DNA from: Aptenodytes patagonicus
Taxonomy: Eukaryota > Chordata > Aves > Sphenisciformes > Spheniscidae
Length of the DNA: 64,000 bases
Direction: 5' to 3'
Assembly: GCF_965638725.1 (NCBI RefSeq)
Contig: NC_134950.1
Span: forward strand, 163,160,853-163,224,852
Shown here: one piece after another, positions 37,601 through 47,210 of the stretch
Layout of the letters: every line of letters begins with the position of its first letter
Numbering within the stretch: the stretch's first letter is position 1
Made by a program: the position numbers and the translations under genes
Notes under the pieces: model-generated
What the model saw: only the letters and a program-made list of their open reading frames with translations
What the model was told of the DNA's origin: nothing
The model's database searches: none

Positions 37601-40600
37601 AAGAGCACCATGGGTCATGGAGAACCACAGGGGGTTCATTAGGGTGCATCCTGCAAACAATTACTGATAAACACCCAGCTGGACTATTTTACACAGGTGA
37701 GGTTTAGTGCAAGGGCTTGGGTTGTGTAAATAGAGTTAGCCATCGATATGCCTAGCGTTTATTATAAAAATTTATGGCAGCTGCTTTCTGTCAGCATCTG
37801 TGAAATAGGTGAGGAAATAGATTTTCTTAAGCAATCTATGTCTCTGAGTGCATCTCTTCCATTCATTTCAAGGAGGATTATTATTTTAAAATGAAGTAAG
37901 ATTTTTTTATAAAACTGAAATGTCTAAAATGTAGATATCTAAATCCTCTGGACTGCTTAGTAAATCTCAAAAAGACATCCCTATCTGAATCGAGCTTTCT
38001 TTTCTTTATCTGAATAACAATACTCCTATAGCAGCTATTATAGCCTTTATCCTTCAGAATGAAGAGAGACGGGGGTGAGCTTTTGCTGTACAAAAGCAAG
38101 ACCAAACAGTCTCCAAGGTATGTTCAGTAAGCAATCAAGTCAGCCTATTATGAGAAATTACCCTCCGCAAATTGAGATACAGTAAATGATGACATATATG
38201 TTTCTGTTCTTGTCGGCTTAATGTAAAGAGACTTAGATTCACCTCCCCGCATTGCTTTCTTCCTTCCCATGTCCTCAGCCAGAACAGGAGTATGCACACA
38301 AAACCAGTGAGGGTATGTAACCTTCTGATATTTACCAGCTGGATTATTTATGAATGTGTGAGTCGACTCCCGGCATGTAGGAGAGCCACGTGGTAGCCAG
38401 GCTCTTCTGGGGAGGGCGGATCTTCGTGTATCCTGTGATGGGCCGAAATATTTGCATTGATTAGATCCCAGTTTGATGCTTTTATCATTTGATCGTTACG
38501 AGCGCTGTATGAATCATAAATTATAAGCAGGTACATATAAAGCATAAAATGTGTAGAGCGCTACAACTACGTGGTGTGTATGTTAGCCATTGGAACGTGC
38601 CCACTGGGTCATTTTTTACATGGACTTATTTCAGGAACGCATCCTCATTCACGACTGTGTTTAATTTCAAGTATGTGCTTTAGTCTTATCAAAATGAGCA
38701 GGGTTTGAGGATATGCTTAAAGCTAAGAATGTGATTTTGGAGCATCCCAGAGACAGAGCTTGGGAAAATTGTCACAAAATACAGGAGGCAAAAAGCTTAG
38801 ACTGTAGAGAAATGTAACTATGGAAATGTCCCTTCCCTTCTAGGAAAAAAGAATAGAAATGTATCCAATTCTCTAAGTACGAGTGCAAGCAACACTAAGG
38901 AAAACACTATACTACACATTTAGAATGAGTTAAATCAATTGACAGCTATCCAGCCACAGAGAAAAATAATGTAATTGTAATTGCGAGCAGCAAAATGGTT
39001 CTGCCTAATAGTTAAACATCAGCCGCTGTGTCTAATAAAATGCAGATCTCGTTATCTGTTTGTTATGTGCATCGTGAGATAACTGTTCAAGTTGAAAAGT
39101 ATAAAAATTAGATTTAATTCACTGACATTTTGGATACAAGAGGGTCAGGTTGGTCTTGTAACAAATAATAGCTTGGGGCATATGGAAAGGAGTGTAATTG
39201 AAGATAAGGCTCTAGCAAGATGAGTGGAAAATGTAATAGAGTTCAAGGATACATTAAACAAATGTATCCTGGCCTTCACACTGTAATCACCTACGTGTGC
39301 CATAAGGCAAACAGCAAATGTAATTGACACCCTGAAGGAAGATCATTACAGCTTTGGTGCTTGCTGCCTCATGCCACAATTTCTTCCATTTGCAACACTG
39401 AGAATTCAGACTTGGCAAGCCCTGGGACCCTGAGGCTGCTCTAATTTATACAGGGAACTCAGCAAGCTCTAAATAAACTCAGAGAAGTTTTCAGTGGCTT
39501 CTTTGAAGGTTAAACCCGTATCTGTGAGTGTCTACCGCAGTGTCATAGATTAAAAATGACCAACATTGACATGAATATCGCAGAAGCCTCAGTGATGAAG
39601 CAGGGGGATGGTCCTTTAAGCACATTTGAGAGCTAACAAGTTCAGGCTCTAGTATACCAAAACCAAAAGAGGCAGCTTCTTTGTAGTCTGGCGTCCTGGA
39701 GAGGTTCCATGCAAGCACGTTTTCTTGTGTGTGGTGTGGCAGTTGCCTCTTTTCCCCAATTCCTGGGCAGTTTCAACCATATCTGACTGGGCTGTAGAGG
39801 CATAAGGGATATGGTAGGGGTGAAAGACCTTACTAGACACTGAAGGAGCCACGCTGTGAACTTAAACTTTATTTGGCCTCAGCCAGTTCATGGAGGAATT
39901 AGACCTTGAGACATAAATCGATTGTAGGCTTTCTTGGTTCAGAGAATTATTTGTTCATATTGAGGGAGCTTCAGCATATCACAGAGCGTATCTTTCAAGT
40001 AGCCAGAATATTTAGGGATTTATAGAGCCTTTATTTCCCTGAAAGCCTCCTGGAAGCAAAAAACAGGAGTTAGAGCCAGGACTGGCCTGAGAGTATAAGC
40101 AGTATGCCTGCATTCGTCCTGAGCTTAGCTCTAATGAGAGAAGTCTTGACAGTGAGACCTGTTTCTTTGAATCCCAACTCCTGGTTAGTACTGAGTAGTT
40201 GAGATCATTGAAACAGACTTACTCTAGATACCCAATCGATAATTCTAATTTTTTTTTGCATTGAAGAGTGGCAGACAATTAGGGACTTAAGTAACAAATG
40301 TGTTACTTCATAATGTTTTCTGCTTGGCATACTAAAGAGGCAGAGAGTTCTAGATATCAATCTCTAATTAATTAAGCTGCCTCCGAGGTCATGTTAAAAT
40401 TATTGATCAACTAAGAGCAGCAGTGGATTCTTCATCTCTTGATGTCTTCAGATCAAGATTCAGTATCTTTCATGAAGTTCCACATTGACTAACCAGTCGC
40501 TCAAGATACTCAGCTCAGAGCAAGAGTATTTTGGATGAAATGTAAGGGCAAATCATAAGAAAGGCTGACCAGAAGACCTACGGGTTTCATCTGGCCTCAA

Positions 40601-42297
40601 GGCTGTTGCCAGAATGCCGTCAAAACATATTTTTCAAGAATGTCGGTGTAAGTTCTTCGTTTCATTTGAAAATATGTGAGAAATAGAAATCAGGTTCCTT
40701 CCACAGAAAAAGAAAGTGGTGGTCCAACCCGGCAACAATAACTACTTGTCTGCATAGTACAGTAACATCCACGTGTAAGTACTAGGAGCCTCCCAAAGCT
40801 GCAGCCACAAATGTGTGATAAATGCAATCAGCTTCTCCATTTGTACCATATCGTAGGCAGATAAGTATGTACACCTCTCTGTCTATGTTTAAGGATGTGC
40901 AGGCACATGTCTTTCGGCTACCTGAAAGCTTCTAATGCTCTAAGCTTCAGCATTTGGGAAGGCTATAAAGCAGAAATGTGCTCCCAGGCTGGGGCTGTTT
41001 TTAGAGCAAAACAATGGAGTGATCAATTCTGCTCCCTGTGCTCCATGTGAAAGATTAATCTAAGTGACCTTCTGGCCTTACACTCTGTGAGTTGGAGGAA
41101 CTGCTCCAAAGATGATGGAGTTGCTGTGAATTTACGTCAGCCAGGGAAAGTTCCCTGGCAGAAATACTTTTCATTGGTTTTAGCACTAAGACCCCATGGC
41201 TACATAAGAATTTCTCGGGTGGCACAGGCGGCCAGACAGGCTTGTGTAGCTGCTGCCCTCCGTCTCCCACTCCGCGAACACAGTCACTGCCTGCGCCGAG
41301 CCAGCACCAGGTTAACTGAGTCAGGAAAATGACCTGCGGAAAACCCAACCATTTTAATAGGCTATTCTCAGCAAGATCAGCGTGGGTCACCCCCAAGGCA
41401 CTGAAACTTTTGTGTGAGCATAGTGCTGAAAAAAGTGCAGAGGCAGAAATGAGCGACCAGAACCAGGGGGGGGGTTGGGGTGGTTTAAGTCAACTTAAGT
41501 GAGACTGCAGGTTGGAGGATCTAAGTTAGCAGCAGACAACTCCTCCCATCTCAGCAGCATGGACCTCTCCTTCACGCTGCTTCAGGCCTTGCATAAATCC
41601 AGGCTCAAGAAACTAGACCAGATGATTAGCTTTCAGTGAGTTTGGCTCCATGTTGGTCAGAGAAGAGTCACAACCTGTTCAAGAGGAGCAACAGAGGTAT
41701 GGCAAAAACCAACCAACCAACCAACCAACCAACCAGGCTGCCATGGAAAGGAGGGAGGAAACCTGTCCCTCTTAGCAGCAGCAGTGAGCCAGCAGAATAG
41801 CACAGCTGTGATGTGATGCCACATCCTCAGGCAAGTGTCTTCTGTCCATACCTCTTTCCGGATGAGTAACATTTAACTTTCTGGACAACTTACAGAAAGA
41901 GAGCGATGTGATGTAAAGGTTTTATCAGCACAAATTTAGGGTTTTTACTCTACTCATAAACACAAAGCCATAAATGAATAACGGAGATAATCTCAGAGAA
42001 GTACCCAGGCTCACTCTTCACACTGTTCGGTAACATGCTCTGGAATGCCACCAACTTCGGTTGCCTTTTTCTGCATTTATGCATTAATTATGTAAAAATA
42101 AATACAAGTGTTAGTATCCTTTGACTCACATAATAAAGATTTGGCACAAATAATGCCAAGTTTGTTCCTTTCTAGAAAACTCATTTTGGTAATTCCAGGT
42201 TTCATTAACTTTTTTCCAAGCCTGCAGAAATGAAAGCCCAGGCTTAAAGGAAAATTTCCAATCTCCATTGTTTGGCTGATACTAATTTACCCAAATG
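31648..42297. other. HTR5A-PAXIP1 intergenic interval, no gene recognised
   Basis: More than 10 kb of mostly AT-rich unique DNA without long reading frames, recognisable exons or RNA genes. Blocks at about 37.56-37.85, 38.33-38.56 and 38.92-39.12 kb are low-repeat, AT-rich and dense in homeodomain-type TAAT sites, and are candidates for conserved regulatory elements (see findings). An (AACC)n microsatellite is at 41707-41734. Confidence 0.55.
41707..41734. repeat. (AACC)n tetranucleotide microsatellite
   Basis: Seven exact tandem AACC units. Confidence 0.95.
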
Positions 42298-42845
42298 GAA
42301 AGCCTGTAAATGAAGGAAATCTTGACGAGCTACAAAGAAGGGCTATAGGGATAATTACCCGCCATGTTTCACAAACATTTTTTCTCAAACTCGGAAAATA
42401 TACAGAAATTGGTAGGTACCTCAGTAGGAGCAGAAGCAAAGACTTCTCCTGAGATGCAAAGAATGGGGCCTATAAATTATAGTATCACCTTTTATTTGTG
42501 GCAAATTATTTGTTCTTGCCCAGAGCACTGGGAGGACTTGCATTCTTCTTTCCTGGTGCGTTACAATCAGGTCCAGAACTCATTAAGAAAGTATTGTAAT
42601 GTTTTCTATATATATATTTTTTATATATATAAAAGTATGTAGGTATGTATCTAGAAAATTTATATAGAGAGGGTTATTGGTAGTCTGAGGGAAAGACAGA
42701 AAGAAAGCATCAGCATCGTTTACAGAACAGAAGATTTAGGTCAGATATTAGGGAAGACTTTCTAACCATAAGGAATTTTTACGACACTAGAACAAGGTAT
42801 TGGGAAGGTTGCGTAGATGTTATCACTGGAAGTTTTAAAGGAGAG
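42298..42845 (+). mobile_element. Ancient CR1/L3-like remnant
   Basis: Two patches keep a CR1-like pattern in the right order: a GAGCTACAAAGAAGGGCTA block at about 42327-42346, and the terminal region at about 42733-42840 with the 'AGATATTAGGGAAGACTTTCT' type sequence followed by a diverged 'GGAGGTTTTAAAGG' type sequence. The spacing roughly fits CR1 after allowing for a TA-rich insert at about 42606-42640. No frame survives. The assignment is by eye and tentative. Confidence 0.5.
42606..42640. repeat. TA-rich microsatellite
   Basis: Two (TA)n blocks separated by a T run. Low-complexity sequence within the ancient repeat. Confidence 0.85.
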
Positions 42846-43060
42846 GGATTAATTAGGGGTTCCTCCTGCTCTCCCCATCCATGCTGGCAGCTCCTTTCAG
42901 CTGTATGTGTGGAGGCTCTGCAGTTTTGAAGAGCCCTGCATCAGTCTGCATAATTAAGTCCTTTATTAGCTAAAAACTACTATGCAGCCCTCCCAGTAGA
43001 CCTACTTCAAGCAGGCCCTGTAACGACAGGGCACTCATCCTACCTGACCCTCAAGGCAGA

Positions 43061-44174
43061 ATGGTGGGCACTCATCTGAGGGTAAGGGCCGTGGCTCCAG
43101 CTGGGGGGTCTGCACCATCTACCCCAGCGGCGGCTGATGCCTCCACGCAGATGGAACTGCTGAAGGGAGAGGCTGCAGCGCAGACCTCAGGCTGCAGGAA
43201 GCGCCTAGACCTCTCTCCTGGGGTAAGGACAGGTGGCAGACCTACCGGCAAAAGGTGTGCCCAGGTGGAGGACCTCCTGCCGCAGGTGGCTGAGCTGCAG
43301 GAGGCGGTGAGAAGGCTGCGTAACATCAGGGAGGCAGAGAAGGAGCTAGAGAGCTGGTTCCAAGCGCAGCCTGCAGTGGACCGCAGCCCGCAGCCCACGG
43401 CCCACGGCCAAACAACCAAAAACTCCCCCACTGGCACATGCAGAAGGGAGTGGGGGGGCCAATAATGCAGAAGAATGGATGGTTGCAAAGGCAAGGACCA
43501 GCAGGAGGAAGAGACTTCCCCTGAAGCCTGAGGTGCCCTTGCAGAACCGCTTCACCGCTCTGCAGACCGAAGAGGAAAGTCCTGTCACACCAGGAGAAGC
43601 GCTGGAGCTGAGTAATGCAGCCCCATCTGGCCCCTGTGTAACAGCCAGCGCCACTAAGAAAAGGCGACGGGTGACAGCAGTAGGCGACTCTCTTCTGAGA
43701 GGTACGGAGGCACCCGTTTGCTGACCAGATGCACTCTCTAGAGAGGTGTGCTGCTTACCGGGGGCTCGCATCAGGGATGTCACCGAGAGGCTACCAAGCC
43801 TCGTACAGTCCACTGACTATTATCCGCTGCTGCTGTTTCACGTGGGCACCAGTGACACAGCCAGGAGCAGTCTGAGGACTATCAGGAAGGACTACAGAGC
43901 CCTGGGAGCGGTGGTAAGGGACTCGGGAGTGCAGGTAGTTTTCTCATCAATCCTCCTGGTCAAAGGGAAGGGGTTTGAAAGGGCCAGTCGAATCTGGCGA
44001 GTCAACAAATGGTTACGGGACTGGTGCCACAGCCAGGGGTTCGGCTACTTAGACCAGGGGACTCCCTTTGAGAAACCTGGTCTACTGGGGGCTGATGGGG
44101 TCCATCTGTCGGAGAAGGGGAAGAGCATCTTCAGTCATAGGCTTGCCAAGCTGGTGAAGAAGGCTTTAAACTAG
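43061..44174 (+). pseudogene. CR1 ORF1 (nucleic-acid-binding and SGNH-esterase-like protein), interrupted
   Basis: CR1 ORF1 proteins bind RNA and, in many elements, carry an esterase-like SGNH domain. Three pieces are visible. 43061-43465 encodes a Leu/Glu-rich, coiled-coil-like part (block VAELQEAVRRLRNIREAEKE). A frame change follows at a seven-G run (43452-43458). 43479-43724 holds the block-I serine motif GDSLL, and 43746-44174 holds the final block DGVHLSEKG with its Asp and His. The last two pieces share a frame and are separated only by one in-frame TGA at 43722-43724 and a short gap. Because of the frameshift and the stop, the gene is dead as it stands. Confidence 0.82.
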
Positions 44175-44339
44175 AGATGCCGGGGGAGGGGAACCTCAAT
44201 CCATCCCACTCCTACCAGTTTGATGCCAGGGCCAGCAATAGATGCCCAGAGCCTGGAGAAGGATCACAGGTCAGCAGGATAGTGCCTGAAGAGCAGCACA
44301 AAGGAACTCCAGCCAGTAAGACAGCTTCATCGGGGGCCC

Positions 44340-44749
44340 AACTTAAATGCCTCTATGCAAACGCACGTAGCATGGGGAATAAACAAGAGGAGTTAGACGT
44401 GCGCGCGCCTGCAGGGCTACGACCTTATTGGCATCACGGAGACGTGGTGGGATGGCTCCTATGATTGGAGTGTTGGGATGGAGGGATACAGGCTCTTTAG
44501 GAAGGACAGGCAGGGGAGACGAGGAGGGGGTGTCGCCCTCTATGTCCATGACCAGCTGGAGTGCATGGAGCTCTGCCTGGGGATGGATGAGGAGCCGACC
44601 AAGAGCTTGTGGGTCAGGATTAAAGGGAAGGCAGGGACAGGTGACATTACGGTGGGGGTCTGCTACAGGCCACCTGACAGGAAGACCAAGCGGATGAGGC
44701 CCTCTATAGACAGATAGGAGCAGCCTCACGCTCACAAGCCCTGGTCTTC
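44340..44749 (+). pseudogene. CR1 ORF2 N-terminal part (AP-like endonuclease), frameshifted
   Basis: The start of the apurinic-endonuclease-like domain is recognisable: the CLYANARSMGNKQEEL block at about 44348 in one frame, then GITETWWDG and the GGVALYV block in a second frame (44478-44717). The reading then returns to the first frame before 44750, where the [10 protein letters not shown] motif begins. So there are two frame changes, near 44400-44420 and near 44670-44690. The domain would nick the target DNA to prime reverse transcription; here it cannot be made intact. Confidence 0.8.
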
Positions 44750-47113
44750 ATGGGGGACTTCAACCACCCCGACATCTGCTGGAGGGACAACACGGCAGGG
44801 CATAAGCAATCCGGGAGGTTCCTGGAATGCGTTGATGATAACTTCCTTCTCCAAGTGGTAGAGGAGCCAACAAGGAGAGCCACCAACATGCTGGATCTTG
44901 TTCTCACCAGCAAGGAGGGGCTGGTGGGGACTGTGAAGCTCAAGGGCAGCCTGGGCTGCAGTGACCACGAAATGGTGGAGTTCAAGATCCTTAGGACACC
45001 GAGGAGGGCGCACAGCAAGCTCACTACCCTGGACTTCAGGAGAGCAGGCTTTGGCCTCTTCAAGGATCTGCTTGGCAGAGTGCCATGGGACAAAGCCCTG
45101 GAGGGAAGAGGGGCCCAAGAAAGCTGGGTAATATTCAAGGATCGCCTTCTTCAAGCTCAGGAGCGATGCATCCCAACAAAGAAGAAGTCAGGCAAAAACG
45201 CCAGGAGGCCTGCATGGATGAACAAGGAGCTCCTGGACAAACTCCAACACAAAAAGGAAGCCTACAGAGGGTGGAAGCAAGGACAGGTAGCCTGGGAGGA
45301 ATACAGAGAAATTGTCCGAGCAGCCAGGGATCAGGTTAGGAAAGCTAAAGCCCTGATAGAATTAAATCTGGCCAGGGATGTCAAGGGCAACAAGAAAAGA
45401 TTCTATAGGTACATCGGGGATAAAAGGAAGACGAGGGAAAATGTGGTCCCTCTCCGGAATGAAACGGGAGACCTGGTTACCCGGGACACGGAGAAGGCTG
45501 AGGTACTCAATGACTGTTTTGCCTCGGTCTTCACCGGCAAGTGCTCGAGCCTCACCACCCAAGCCGCAGAAGGCAAAGGCGGGGACTGGGAGAATGAAGA
45601 GCCGCCCACTGTGGGAGAACATCAGGTTCGAGACCATCTAAGGCACCTGAAGGTGCACATGTCCATGGGACCCGATGAGATCCATCTGCGGGTCCTGAAG
45701 GAACTGGTGGATGAAGTTACTAAGCCACTATCCATCATACTTGAGAAGTCGTGGCAGTCCGGTGAAGTTCCCACTGACTGGAAAAGGGGAAACATAACCC
45801 CCATTTTTAAAAAGGGAAAAAAGGAAGACCCAGGGAACTACAGGCCAGTCAGTCTCACGTCTGTGCTTGGCAAGATCATGGAACAGATCCTCCTGGAAGC
45901 TATGCTAAGGCACATGGAGGACAGGGAGGTGATTCGAGACAGCCAGCATGGCTTCACCAAGGGCAAGTCCTGCCTGACTAACCTAGTGGCCTTCTACGAT
46001 GGAGTGACTACACCAGTGGACACGGGAAGGGCTGCAGATGTCATCTATCTGGACCTCTGTAAGGCCTTTGACACGGTCCCCCACAACATCCTTCTCTCTA
46101 AATTGGAGAGGTATGGATTTGATGGGTGGACTGTCCAGTGGGTGAGGAATTGGTTGGATGGTCCCACCCAGAGGGTAGTGGTCAATGGCTCAATGTCCAG
46201 ATGGAGGTTGGTGATGAGTGGCGTCCCGCAGGGGTCCGTATTGGGACCGGTACTGTTTAATATCTTCATCAATGACATAGACAGTGGGATCGAGGGCACC
46301 CTCAGCAAGTTTGCAGATGACACCAAGCTGAGTGGTGTGGTCAACACGCCAGAGGGACGGGATGCCATCCAGAGGGACCTGGACAAGCTTGAGAAGTGGG
46401 CCCGTGTGAACCTCATGAGGTTTAACAAGGCCAAGTGCAAGGTCCTGCACCTGGGTCGGGGCAAGCCCCGGTATCAATACAGGCTGGGGGATGAAGGGAT
46501 TGAGAGCAGCCCTGCCGAGAAGGACTTGGGGGTACTGGTGGATGAAAAGCTGGACACGAGCCAGCAATGTGCGCTCGCAGCCCAGAAGGCCAATCGTATC
46601 CTGGGCTGCATCAAAAGCAGCGTGGCCAGCAGGTCGAGGGAGGGGATTCTGCCCCTCTACTCTGCTCTGGGGAGACCCCACCTGGAGTCCTGCGTCCAGC
46701 TCTGGAGCCCTCAGCATAAGAAAGACACGGACCTGTTGGAGCGGGTCCAGAAGAGGGCCAGGAAAATGATCAGGGGGATGGAACGCCTCTCCTGTGAAGA
46801 AAGGCTGAGAGAGTTGGGGTTGTTCAGCCTAGAGAAGAGAAGGCTTTGGGGAGACCTTATTGCAGCCTATCAGTACTTCAAGGGGGCTTCTAAAAAAGAT
46901 GTCGGCAAACTTTTTAGCAGGGCCTGTTGCGACAGGACAAGGGGGAATGGCTTTAAACTAACGGGGGGTAGGTTTAGACCAGATATAAGGAAGAAATTTT
47001 TTACGCTGAGGGTGGTGAAGCAGTGGAAGAGGTTGCCCAGAGAGGTGGTGGATGCCCCATCCCTGGAAACATTCCAGGTCAGGTTGGACGGGGCTCTGAG
47101 CAACCTGATCTAG
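44750..47113 (+). CDS. CR1 ORF2 open frame: endonuclease C-terminus plus reverse transcriptase
   Basis: An uninterrupted 787-codon frame, the longest in the window. It begins within the endonuclease: [10 protein letters not shown] at residues 2-11 and the catalytic SDH at 71-73. A linker rich in charged residues follows. The reverse transcriptase spans roughly residues 300-620, with the NYRPVSLTS block near 365-373, motif [10 protein letters not shown] at 433-441, motif [11 protein letters not shown] at 491-500 and motif C FADD at 521-524. The C-terminal tail follows to the stop at 47111-47113, before the 3' UTR. All reverse transcriptase active-site Asp residues are present. The Met at 44750 is only the first Met after the upstream frameshift, not the natural start. 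It is a retrotransposon frame, not a host gene; expression is unknown. Confidence 0.9.
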   Translation: MGDFNHPDICWRDNTAGHKQSGRFLECVDDNFLLQVVEEPTRRATNMLDLVLTSKEGLVGTVKLKGSLGCSDHEMVEFKILRTPRRAHSKLTTLDFRRAGFGLFKDLLGRVPWDKALEGRGAQESWVIFKDRLLQAQERCIPTKKKSGKNARRPAWMNKELLDKLQHKKEAYRGWKQGQVAWEEYREIVRAARDQVRKAKALIELNLARDVKGNKKRFYRYIGDKRKTRENVVPLRNETGDLVTRDTEKAEVLNDCFASVFTGKCSSLTTQAAEGKGGDWENEEPPTVGEHQVRDHLRHLKVHMSMGPDEIHLRVLKELVDEVTKPLSIILEKSWQSGEVPTDWKRGNITPIFKKGKKEDPGNYRPVSLTSVLGKIMEQILLEAMLRHMEDREVIRDSQHGFTKGKSCLTNLVAFYDGVTTPVDTGRAADVIYLDLCKAFDTVPHNILLSKLERYGFDGWTVQWVRNWLDGPTQRVVVNGSMSRWRLVMSGVPQGSVLGPVLFNIFINDIDSGIEGTLSKFADDTKLSGVVNTPEGRDAIQRDLDKLEKWARVNLMRFNKAKCKVLHLGRGKPRYQYRLGDEGIESSPAEKDLGVLVDEKLDTSQQCALAAQKANRILGCIKSSVASRSREGILPLYSALGRPHLESCVQLWSPQHKKDTDLLERVQKRARKMIRGMERLSCEERLRELGLFSLEKRRLWGDLIAAYQYFKGASKKDVGKLFSRACCDRTRGNGFKLTGGRFRPDIRKKFFTLRVVKQWKRLPREVVDAPSLETFQVRLDGALSNLI

Positions 47114-47210
47114 TTGAAGATGTCCCTGCCCACGGCAGGGGGGCTGGACTAGATGACCTTTAGAGGTCCCTTCCAACCCAAACTATTCTATGATTCTATG
47201 ATTCTGTGAT

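Larger units (their letters stand above)
42890..47210 (+). mobile_element. Nearly full-length CR1 non-LTR retrotransposon
   Basis: About 4.3 kb, close to the roughly 4.5 kb of a complete CR1. In order: 5' UTR-like sequence (about 42890-43060), a broken ORF1 with an SGNH-esterase-like part (43061-44174), a broken start of ORF2 with the AP-like endonuclease (about 44340-44750), an open C-terminal endonuclease plus reverse transcriptase frame (44750-47113), and a 3' UTR with octamer tail copies up to about 47210. CR1 moves by target-primed reverse transcription and has no long terminal repeats. This copy cannot move by itself because ORF1 and the endonuclease are interrupted, but it is young by the standards of the window. 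I saw no target-site duplication, as is usual for CR1. Confidence 0.94.

Noticed and set aside
46045..46717. Minus-strand frames inside the CR1 copies (also at 57770-58568 and 62011-62799)
   Set aside because: They are shadows of the CR1 ORF2 coding strand and appear alike in each copy because the copies are homologous.
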